A stretch of 17,189 bases of DNA from Jimgerdemannia flammicorona (taxonomy: Eukaryota > Mucoromycota > Endogonomycetes > Endogonales > Endogonaceae): assembly GCA_003990745.1 (NCBI GenBank), contig RBNI01002910.1:1-17189 (forward strand), given 5' to 3'. The notes under the pieces are model-generated. The model had not been told where the DNA came from. It did no database searches and was given only the letters and a program-made list of their open reading frames with translations. Of the stretch, positions 9,026 through 17,189 are shown one piece after another; position 1 is the first letter of the stretch; every line of letters begins with the position of its first letter. The position numbers were made by a program, and so were the translations under genes.

Positions 9026-10752
9026 GAGTAGGAGGTGGGTCGAGAGCGTTGGTCATGGCGTTAGATGTGTATATTATGATATTTATTGTGTGTGTTGTTT
9101 AAGATGGGCGTTGCGTGTGTAATGATATTTGTTGGTGAGTGTTCGTAAAGTCAGCACCACTTTAATATAATGGGGAGCGGGTCATTAATGTACGTACGGA
9201 GCGAACGTGATTAAAAAATGTTTGTATAATATACATGAATAAAAACGCAGTGATATATATAAAATTTTAAACCGCAACAGGATCGCATACTATATACGAA
9301 GCAACAAAACGGCATGTTAACCTTCTCTCAATCCGGGAGCGCTAAGGTTGACTCAATCCCAGGCGACGGCGCCACGCGCAAGGGTATGTTGACGTTATGT
9401 AGAACTGTTTGCTCGCACACCCATACACAACGCTATGGCCTCCTATCCGACCCCCCACGTCCCGGGTCCAACTACAGTAGGCACCTCCGTTCAGAACCAA
9501 GTTCGGGACAACAGGCATGGGTCGTCTTGTAGAAGGATTGAAGACGTTGATCGGCGACGCTACGTAGAATGACGACACGTTTGTCATAAGCGGCAAAGAT
9601 ATCATTGGCGACGCATGCTGAATGCTGTAAGCCCTTCCTCCCTCGAACTTAGGACACTATTCCACACTGCACCCATCGGATTACCCTCAAGTAAGGCCCG
9701 TCGACGCTCTTGCCCCAGGAGTGAGACCTCTTTAAAGCGAGAAAAATAAATTTACACAAACAGGCGTTTCATAAACAGGAACGGAAATTTGCCAAAAAAG
9801 AAAAAAAAGAAAAAAGAAAGAAAAGTTCATTTGGTAAAGTATTATTGTTGACATTATTTCACCCTCCCCAATAAAAATACACACCGTCATTCTTGCATGT
9901 TATATCCGTGTATTAGGACCTATTCAATTATAACCGTCACCCTCTCCCCTGCGCCCGATCACTGATCAGAGTTTCGACTCCAAGACATCTGCAATGTGAC
10001 CGTTTGCATTTGCAATTTACATCCGAATGTTCCGCATAAGCCTCTCGTCACGATTGAGCGTGTTCAATACTACCATCATCCACTAGATTTCCTTCGGAGG
10101 GGGAGTCAACTGTTGACAGAACATTAAAACACGCATCGGACGATTTGCCGTTGGTGGGTAATGGACATTTCGCACGCGATGAAAGTCCCGCGCAATGCTG
10201 TATTTTACATTGTTCCTGAACCCTAACTACTAACCACTTCACCACCACTCCTCCACGCCGCCTTCCACCGACGCCGATAAACTGTTATGACAAAGCCGAC
10301 GAGCAGTTTATCCAATCCGTGACACTCGTACGTGACCAATAAGGGCACGCTGCACCCATCGTCAAAGCCCAGAGTATTGAGATACATCCAATGGCCGACG
10401 TCACGCATGCTGCCGGTCACGTGAGGATCGATGCATGATTGTTATTTGCGGGGCATTTTTTTTTTTTTTTTTTCCCCTGAGACATGCTCTGTATGAGGAG
10501 ATCGGAAGCCAGTAGAAACCATTTCGATTTACAATTCAAAAACAAAAGGATGATAGAATGACAATAGAACACGAGAAAAAAGATGTAAGTAGCGCCTCGC
10601 GATTCTGAATCCTCGTCGAACGCAATCAGCTACACCAAATACCGTCCGCAAACCCCCTACCTCCGAACCCCCAGCTACGTTTTCTTTCCATTTCACCCTT
10701 CACCATCATCCCCACCACAATCCCACCGCTCCTATCCCAACCCACCACTTCC
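9026..10752. other. Long intergenic region between the F-box and RNPS1-like genes
   Basis: About 1.7 kb receives the 3' ends of two converging genes. Bases 9026-9300 are AT-rich 3' flank. A purine tract lies at about 9780-9825 and a T18 tract at 10456-10473, flanked by GGGGCA and CCCC. GTCACGTG occurs at 10416-10423. Minus-strand open frames at 10420-10223, 10248-10048 and 9605-9342 look like chance frames. I see no tRNA, rRNA or known ncRNA. A possible broken small gene near 9435 is listed separately. Confidence 0.5.
9435..9572 (+). pseudogene. Possible small unknown gene, 45 codons, perhaps frameshifted
   Basis: ATG at 9435 opens 45 codons beginning MASYPTPHVPGPTTVG and ending at TGA 9570-9572. 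The last third turns Arg-rich (CRRIEDVDRRRYVE). Another frame over the same end reads GRLVEGLKTLIGDAT and, past one stop, NDDTFVISGKDIIGDAC, which looks more protein-like. A frameshift, a missed intron or chance could explain this. I recognise no family, and neighbours give no hint. Confidence 0.2.
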
Positions 10753-11993
10753 CTATCGTCTAGGCGGGCTCCTACTCCTCGAATAACTTCTACTCCTGCT
10801 CCTCGAGTAGCTTCTGCCCCTAACTCCACGACTCCTGCTCCTGCTACGCGAGTAGGGGCTCCTGCTGCGACTTCGGGACCTGCTGCGGGAGTAGGACGAC
10901 GAGTAAGACCTGCGCCTTCGCGCTACCGGAGAGTGTGTCCGCGATCGGCGACGCCGCGGAGGAGGGGTCCGTCCGCTGCCGCGACCACTGGCGGCGCCCA
11001 TATAGGTGTCGACAAGGCGTGGGCGTCCGCCGACGACGGGCCCATAGCCACCGCGGCCGCCGCGACCGCCTGTGGGGTGGGAGAGAGATTCAAAGGTGGG
11101 GAGGCTACAATTAAATATAGGAAGAAGAGGCAGGGAGAGAGAACGCAACGTGACGTACCACGACGACGGGGCAGTGGTGTGGAGCTGCGACGGACCGGAA
11201 CGAAGGCGACGCTCAGTGTGTTGCCGTCGAGTTGGCCCTGAAGGAGGTGAAAGAATGGGGATTTTTATTTCAGGTGATCCAAGAGTAATTGATTGTGCAT
11301 CGATTAGTCAGAATACTGCCTACCTCGTCCATGGCACTGATGGCTTTTTCGGCGTCATCACGCGTTTCGTACTCGACATAGGCGAAGCCACGGTTGAAGC
11401 CCGCTGTTTGGGTGTGGGAAAAAGATGAATGGGGTGAGTGGCTGCACGTGAGTAAACGATATAGGCGATCACACACCTTATTCCCATATACTACGCCGTT
11501 CAACATTCAACCATTAACAGATTCAAAAAATGATGCCTACCTCTCCTATTCATCGGCATCTCGACCCCCTTCAGCTTCCCATATTGTGCAAAAATTTCCT
11601 TGACGTGGGCCTCGGTGACATTGCGCGTGAGGCGGGTAATGATGATTTTCGTGGGGAGGAGTGGGCTCCTGCTGCGGGACCTTCCGCTCTTGCGACCGCG
11701 CGGACCGGGCGAATATGACCGGGACCTGGAGCGGGAGCGGGAGCGACTGCGTGAATAGGACCTGGAGCGCGAACGGGAGGACCGTGAGCGCGAGCGGGAG
11801 CGCGATCGGCTGTAAGAGGAACGTGAGCGCGAGCGCGAACGGCTCGGCGAGCGAGTACGTTGCGGGGAGCGGACGGTGGCAGTTTCTTTGTCTGGTGGGG
11901 CCCTGGTGGTAGGAGGGAATGGGGGGTTAGCGTGAAAGGTGTGGAGGTTGTTGGGGTGGGGGAAAATGGTTCGTAGATGAGGTTGGCTTACAT
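10753..11993 (-). CDS. RNPS1: RNPS1-like SR-related splicing factor (five exons)
   Basis: Exons on the - strand are 11993-11992, 11902-11541, 11403-11324, 11237-11159 and 11069-10753, giving 279 residues. Residues about 11-84 are an Arg/Ser-rich domain. Residues about 86-163 are one RRM with RNP2 IIITRL and RNP1 RGFAYVEY (126-133), including LTRNVTEAHVKEIF and AMDEGQLDGNTLSVAF, which match RNPS1 closely. A Gly/Arg linker (GGRGGRGGYGP) and a second RS domain end in RSPPRR. RNPS1 is nuclear, belongs to the ASAP/exon-junction machinery and promotes splicing and mRNA surveillance. The ATG is split: AT, an 89-nt intron (11991-11903), then G GCC CCA. All introns are GT-AG (86-137 nt). Another RRM/RS protein such as Tra2 is less likely because the RRM motifs fit RNPS1 better. 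The first exon rests only on splice logic. Confidence 0.86.
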
Positions 11994-12072
11994 TTGCGTG
12001 AACTGTGGAAACTTAAGAGGTGGTTTTTCGCGTCTGTCTGGTGGCAAAAGAATCTTTGAAGGTCAACAATGC

Positions 12073-12080
12073 GTCACGTG
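12073..12080. promoter_or_regulatory. GTCACGTG (CACGTG, bHLH/Cbf1-type) site
   Basis: The same 8-mer is found at 10416-10423 and 15024-15031. CACGTG is bound by bHLH factors such as Cbf1 in fungi. Its position in the divergent promoter fits a regulatory role, but this is inference from the motif alone. Confidence 0.4.
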
Positions 12081-12110
12081 CCGATTTTGGGTATAAAGGA
12101 GATTCAGTCT

Positions 12111-12130
12111 GTGTATATATATATATACAC
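12111..12130. repeat. Perfect 20-bp TA-rich palindrome
   Basis: GTGTATATATATATATACAC equals its own reverse complement. It lies 118 bp upstream of the RNPS1-like start (on its strand) and could act as a TATA-type element or extrude as a short hairpin. No further evidence was seen. Confidence 0.55.
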
Positions 12131-12677
12131 CAACAAACTGGTCAATCCTCCAGTCCTACGTCTTTGCAACCGCCCCAATTCCGTTTATTTTTGCATAATG
12201 CTGCCCATGTTTTATATCCCGATCACTGCAGTGGCTTCATTTTGCATTACTTCCCACACAGTTGCATAGTTTATTTGAAGAATGTAAATGATTATACATA
12301 TCAGGATCTCCGAGTGCCATACCACGTTCATGACGCCACCAATCAAGAAAACGGTAAAAAGTACAAGATATTGTATCATCAAAATAATATATCAACTGTG
12401 CCTATCCCTTACACGAGCAAAGCCAGGAGAGGGTGGACTTGGCATTAAGCTATTTTGGATTAGGGCGGGCTCAGCCTTCGGCGACGTCACGGTTCCTTGT
12501 ACAACAAGGGGGACCCACGCCAAACAAATGCAGGGGAAGTGGAAAAAAGCACTCTTTGACAACGCGTTCTCGTTTCCGCCCGTCGTTGTCGCGAGTCTCT
12601 ACCATCCTTCGTTATTTTCCGCCGTGTTCCATCTTCATATCGCGTCGAGCAAGGTTATATTTTGAGAGAAACGCGAA

Positions 12678-14672
12678 ATGGGTAAGCGTTTGATCTGTTC
12701 TGGGTGGGCGCGTCGATTATGGGGTGGATAGTCAAATAATACGCGTGAAGTGGAGCGCACAGAGAAAGCATGTATCACGCCGACGCTCTTGCGAATTATT
12801 AGAGTAGAGCAAGGTTGCGGAGCGGTTACAATCAACACTGACTTTTTGTAAAAATTTGTTTCGACAGAGAGAATGCACCAGCCCCGTAACTACGGGAAGA
12901 AATTATTGAAGGAGTGGAAGCAGTATCCTGACGTACTGCGGTGGCGCGGCTCGGTACGTGTTTTTACTCTTTCAGCACGAATATACGACGTCGTTGCCTC
13001 ACATCCATCAATATCGTTCCTTATTCCTTATATTTACGTACGATTTTCCTCTACTGCTCAGGTCTGGCCAACCATCCTGCCGTCTGTGTTTGGGATGGGC
13101 ATCCTCTCGTTCGCCATCGCCTATGCCTATATTGAGTTTCATGTGAAGAAGTTGGCGTTGCCTCCTTCCGTCAGTGAGTATTTTTTTCTTTTGTTTTTTG
13201 TTCTATGAAAAAATATATATAGGATCGTGCGCGAGTGAATGAATTGGGCGTGCGAGTGCTGCAGATCAATGTTGTGAACCCGTTCGCCCTCGGACCACAT
13301 TTCCCGCCTCTGCAAATCACATCCTGCTAACCCAAATCCTCCCCTCCCCTCCTCAGTCAGCTCGATCTCTATCGTTCTCGGTCTCCTCCTCGCCTTCCGC
13401 ACAAACACAGCTTACTCTCGCTACTCCGAAGGCCGCCAACTCTGGCAATCAATCGTGACTACGATCCGCAACCAAGCACGTGTGATCTGGTGCAACATCC
13501 CTGAAAAGACGCAAGCGGACCACCTTGAGAAGATGCGATGCATGAAGCTCCTTCTGGCCTTCGCTGTGGCGTCCAAGCATCACATCCGTGGCGAGTACGG
13601 TACGGATTATTATGACCTGGACCGCCTCCTTCCACCCAACTGGACTCCCTCGGCTGGTCAAATCCCACAGGAGCCCGTCGCGGAGCTACACACCATTTCC
13701 AAGCTGCTCAACCCGCATCTCATAGGCGACCCACTCGCCGGTGCCAGCGTGCTGCCCGGCCAGGCTGCTCCCGGCCCGTCGGATAGCGAGCAACCGCTTG
13801 CGGGCGGGGGGGATAATCCGGATAATCCAGTGAATCAGACGATGGCGGAGAATGAAGCGTCGCAGAATTTCCCAAGCGAAGCGTTGAGAAATAATAATAC
13901 TTGGGCCAACGATGATGATTTGCCTGATGAGGCGGATGCGGATATGTCGTTACCGCTCGAGATCATCTTCAGGGTCGGGTTGTATGTCGCGCAGTGTAAT
14001 AGCGATGATAAGATCGACTCCGTCTCCAGCGGGACCATCACAACTGGGCTAAACACGTTGATCGACTGCTTGGGGAGCTTCGAGAGGATCGTCAACACAC
14101 CTATCCCAAAGGCTTACACCATCCACTTGTATGTATTTTTTTTTTTTTTGCTATTGGTGTTTGGGCACGGAACAAGTCGACGGCTCCAGTTCAAGGCCAA
14201 ACTGCTCATCACCGCACGAACCCGTGTCCCTTTCCCTGCTCATCCCCTCCATAGGAAGCAAGCCCTGGGCCTCTACCTTGTTGCGCTTCCCTTCACCCTT
14301 GTCGCCTCCTCCGAGTGGATGATGATCCCGATCGTCGCGCTCGCCTCCTTCACGTTGTTCGGTATTGAGGGTATCGGATCCGAGATTGGTGAGCTCTTTA
14401 TCTTGTTTTTGTTTTGTTTGCGTCGTTCGAGTGGGCGGCGTTGTTGAAGGCATTTGTCTGGCCGGTGCGTCGACGATTATAATTGTTTGCTACCCATGGT
14501 ATACTCATCGTCTCCGTCTACTGCGCTTTCGTTCCTCAAAGAAAACCCCTTTGGCTACCAGGACAACGATCTCCCGCTCAACCAGTATTGCGAGCAACTT
14601 CGTAAGGAGATCGAGTACATCATCTACTATGTCCCCCCCGAGACCGAGAATATTCTCGTGTCCGGCAGTTAA
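12678..14672 (+). CDS. Bestrophin-like membrane channel (UPF0187/RFP-TM family), six exons
   Basis: Exons 12678-12681, 12868-12953, 13062-13173, 13357-14128, 14255-14388 and 14542-14672 give 412 residues. The bestrophin pattern is clear: WPTILPSVFGMGILSFAIAY (first membrane segment, from residue 32), then SISIVLGLLLAFRTNTAYSR with the conserved RxNxAYxR block and EGRQLW. A pair of hydrophobic segments (ALGLYLVALPFTLVA and MMIPIVALASFTLFGIEGIG) leads into ENPFGYQDNDLPLNQYCEQL. Animal bestrophins are chloride channels; bacterial and fungal relatives are predicted anion or cation channels. Residues about 192-262 form a variable acidic, Asn/Gly-rich insert. Starting at 12678 joins ATGG to AGAGAATG in frame (MERMHQ); the next in-frame ATG (12873) would drop three residues. 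Introns 12954-13061 and 14129-14254 are multiples of three without stops. Confidence 0.9.
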
Positions 14673-15130
14673 ATGGTGGTGGAACTTATTTCTTTTTCGG
14701 CCCGCCCTTTCTCGCGTCCTTTTTTGGACTTGGATTTTTCTCTCTTTGAGTCGTTGTCAATGACCATATTTATTGTACATTTTTTGGGGGAGCGTGAGCA
14801 CATTACCGTCGTGCTTGTGATTGGGCGAGGGTGGATTTAGGCGCATTCTTTTGTGTCAAACAAAAATCAAAAAAAATATGTATCTCCGGGTTCAGTTTGT
14901 TTCAAAAGCAAGGAAGATCAAATTCCATGCGTGCCTTGCTCTTTGTCCTTTGTGTGAATTGGCAATGAACTACCCCCCCAATGCGTAGCAAGTTCAATGC
15001 GTAGCGTGAAATGAGTCATGCAAGTCACGTGCTGTACCCAATGGATGATGACGCAGCCAGGCAAAAATTATTTTATTTTCTTGGTCCACCTCCACATCCA
15101 CGAGAACCAACCGAATCCGATCACTACACC
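14673..15130 (+). promoter_or_regulatory. Bestrophin 3' flank and eIF2-alpha promoter/leader
   Basis: T-rich 3' flank follows the bestrophin stop. CAATGCGTAGC is repeated at 14979-14989 and 14995-15005. GTCACGTG lies at 15024-15031. An in-frame ATG at 15011 is open through to the eIF2-alpha start, so this part is either leader or a 40-codon N-terminal extension. Confidence 0.5.
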
Positions 15131-17024
15131 ATGGTAGACCAGACAAAGTTCCTATGCCGCATGTACGAAAATGAGTTCCCAAAGGTCGATGACCTTGTCA
15201 TGGTCAACGTCCGCCAGATCGCTGACATGGGCGCCTACGTCAAATTGGTGAGTTGTGCCCACCTGGCTATTTAATATTTTGTCCTTCGTCGTTTTCTTTC
15301 TTTGCCTTCAATTGGGTTTCTGGTGGCGTGACACGAGGCGCTGCGAACGGGACCGAGCTGCGAAAGTGTGGAAAGAAACCCTGGAAGATTTCGCTCATCC
15401 ATATATATGAACCACCCTACTGAACGCGCCACCTCACCTCATTGCAGCTCGAGTACAACGATCGCGAGGGTATGATCCTGCTCTCCGAACTGTCGAGGAG
15501 GCGTATCCGCTCCGTGCAGAAACTAATTAGAGTTGGTAGGAACGAAGTCGTCGTCGTGCTCAGGGTGGACGAGGAAAAGGGTGAGTTTGGAATATGTGTG
15601 TGTGAGGGGAGGGGTCGAGGATGGACATTACGTGATTGAGAGTGGTGCATGTACGTGTGTGAAGGGAAGGGGTCATCGGATTGAGCCACAATAACTATAT
15701 AATTTTATTTGAGTTAGAGGGATTTTTTTTTCTTTCTCCTTTCATCATGACTCTCGCTTCTAATCAAGCCCTTCCTCCTCACCCAACCTCACGATCAGGC
15801 TACATCGATCTCTCGAAACGTCGTGTCTCGCCCGAGGAAGTGGCCAAATGTGAGGAGAAGTACAACAAATCCAAGGCCGTGCATTCCATCCTCCGCCACG
15901 TGGCCGAGAAGCACGATATGGAACTGGTGAAGCTGTACGAGACCATCGGGTGGCCGCTCTACCGCAAGTACAGGCACGCGTATGACGCCTTCAAGGTCGC
16001 AATTACGTGAGTGGCGTGATTGTTTCTTTCCCTTTTTTGTGGGTTGGTCTTTGAGGATGGGGCTGTGCGAGATGAAAACGTGGGACGAAGTTACGCGCAA
16101 GGGGGAAGCGAGGGATTCAACCTATCGCTCATACCAAAAAGTACAGGCTCACAACAGAGTCGACTCGAAATTGGGGAATAAAAGTCCGGTTCGCGCCGTC
16201 TGCTTCATTGACGCACGTTCGCTCACCGTTCACAATCATCTCTTGAACTCCCGCCAGCGACCCGGCCTCCGTTCTTGATGGCTTCGAGATGACGCCTGAG
16301 GTGCGCGAGGAGCTTCTCAACAACATCAAACGTCGCATGACGCCGCAACCGGTCAAGATCCGTGCCCGTGAGTACGATCGCTTGATTGCCTGTGTCGGTT
16401 GCTTATCACTCTGTTGGTAATTACGGAAGTGAGAGGGCTGTGTATTGGCGTTTGACGTAGTGTAGAGAAGGGATTGGTAACGTATACGTTATGTCGTGTG
16501 GGAAGAGCGAGGTGAAAGGAGCTTGCGGGTGACAGCGTATTATACCAACAATCACACGACACCTACCATATTTAATCATCCCACCCCGTCCCGCTTAATG
16601 CACCAACAAACTCACTTCGTTTCCATCCTCCCTCCAACCGCCAGAGCTCGATGTTCGCTGCACAGGCATCGACGGTGTTGAAGCGATCAAATCTTCTCTT
16701 GCAGCCGGAGAGGCATGCTCGACAGACGAGGTTCCGATCAAGGTGACATACCTCGCGGCGCCGTACTACGTGCTAACGGCGGACGCGCTGGACAAAAAAC
16801 AAGGGTTTGACGCGATGGAGCGCGCGCTTAATGAGATCAAGAACACGCTCGAGCAGTATCGGTGGTCACGGTTCAAAATCGAGAAGGAGGCAAAGCTCGT
16901 CAGCGAGACCGACGACCGTGACTTCGCCGCACTCATGGCTAAGGCGGAGAAGGAGAACGAGATGGTTAGCGGTGATGAGGATGAGGGCGAGGCACCGCCC
17001 GCAGCTAGCGATGATGAGGTTTAG
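15131..17024 (+). CDS. SUI2: Eukaryotic translation initiation factor 2, alpha subunit (five exons)
   Basis: Exons 15131-15247, 15448-15580, 15799-16006, 16258-16367 and 16645-17024 give 315 residues, the usual family length. The N-terminal S1/OB domain contains [38 protein letters not shown] and [20 protein letters not shown]. Ser55 counting Met (the classic Ser51) in [10 protein letters not shown] is the eIF2-kinase site that turns eIF2 into an inhibitor of its exchange factor eIF2B under stress. The helical domain has [20 protein letters not shown] and LYETIGWPL, the fungal form. The C-terminal alpha-beta domain ([32 protein letters not shown]) binds eIF2-gamma. The tail is acidic (SGDEDEGEA). 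eIF2 brings initiator Met-tRNA with GTP to the 40S subunit. The start at 15131 has a good context (CACCATGG) and matches the family N-terminus. The four introns are 200, 218, 251 and 277 nt, longer than in the neighbouring genes. Confidence 0.97.
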
Positions 17025-17189
17025 ATGGGACGAAAGGGAGTGGATGGGTGGTGATACGAGAAAGGGAACGAGGCTGTTTAACAAAAACAAAAGTTCGGGT
17101 AGTGAGCTCCGTTTTCTTTTCAAGTTTGGATATCTGTGATTCCCGATGGCTGTGGAAACTGTTGTAATGTGAAGCTTTTTTTTTTTTTT
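17025..17189 (+). other. 3' flank of the eIF2-alpha gene
   Basis: No further gene is visible. The window ends in a T run (about 17177-17189). No clear AATAAA was seen. Confidence 0.5.

Larger units (their letters stand above)
11994..12677. promoter_or_regulatory. Divergent promoter region, RNPS1-like (-) and bestrophin-like (+)
   Basis: About 680 bp separate the two start codons, so both promoters must lie here. It contains a GTCACGTG site (12073-12080, core CACGTG) and a TA-rich 20-bp palindrome (12111-12130). Several open frames cross it on the + strand (for example 12020-12448 and 12288-12665), but none has recognisable protein character. No RNA gene was seen. Confidence 0.5.

Noticed and set aside
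10048..10420. Two overlapping - strand frames as a small gene
   Set aside because: No domain, no splice pattern joining them, and the amino-acid make-up looks random.
10626..10829. 67-codon - strand frame rich in Gly/Arg
   Set aside because: It is an out-of-frame shadow of the RS-coding exon and 3' flank of the RNPS1-like gene.
10933..11912. Several + strand frames opposite the RNPS1-like gene
   Set aside because: The repetitive Arg/Ser codons leave the opposite strand open; splice sites and RRM motifs fit only the - strand.
12020..12665. Overlapping + strand frames of 125-142 codons in the divergent promoter
   Set aside because: They contain a TA repeat, lack domains and lie where the promoters of two flanking genes must be.
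1..17189. CRISPR arrays, bacterial operons, tRNA or rRNA genes
   Set aside because: No regularly spaced repeats, no tRNA-like cloverleaf and no rRNA blocks were found; the genes are intron-bearing and eukaryotic.

Overview
The window looks like nuclear DNA of a filamentous fungus, most likely a basidiomycete (Agaricomycotina-like). The four host genes are GC-rich and split into short exons by small GT-AG introns, the eIF2-alpha helical domain is of the fungal (yeast-like) type, and SR-protein, F-box and bestrophin-like families all occur. The taxonomic call is an inference. I see no bacterial-style operons, CRISPR array, rRNA or tRNA.

Left part (about 190-7555): a gene-free block of decayed, nested retroelements. 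A Ty1/copia pol relic lies on the + strand (489-1985). A Ty3/gypsy relic with a chromodomain lies on the - strand (about 6140 down to 3320), so the two relics converge tail to tail. Both are extremely AT-rich and almost free of CpG. Their stop codons sit where family members have Gln, Trp or Arg, which is the pattern of C-to-T change in CpA and CpG on both strands (RIP-like). A 1.03 kb poly(A)-tailed retroposon (4963-5990) splits the gypsy RNase H and has an exact 11-bp target-site duplication. A tiny T16/A27 insertion (804-850), also with an exact 11-bp duplication, splits the copia reverse transcriptase. A third A-tailed element on the - strand (about 6323-7554) forms the border with unique DNA and carries an internal duplication.

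Right part (7728-17189): intact host genes. In order they are an F-box protein (7728-9025, +); an RNPS1-like SR protein with RS domains on both sides of one RRM (11993-10753, -); a bestrophin-like (UPF0187/RFP-TM) membrane channel (12678-14672, +); and the alpha subunit of translation initiation factor eIF2 (15131-17024, +), with its conserved Ser51-type phosphorylation loop. RNPS1 and the bestrophin gene are divergent and share a promoter region of about 680 bp. The bestrophin and eIF2-alpha genes are in tandem. No shared pathway is evident.

Three neighbouring genes appear to start with tiny coding exons of 14, 2 and 4 nt; in the RNPS1 gene the ATG itself is split by an intron. Two bestrophin introns are multiples of three without in-frame stops. 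I found no convincing new biological system. The most unusual content is the strong CpA-type hypermutation in what seems to be a basidiomycete, and the nested poly(A) retroposons. All assignments were read by eye without database searches.
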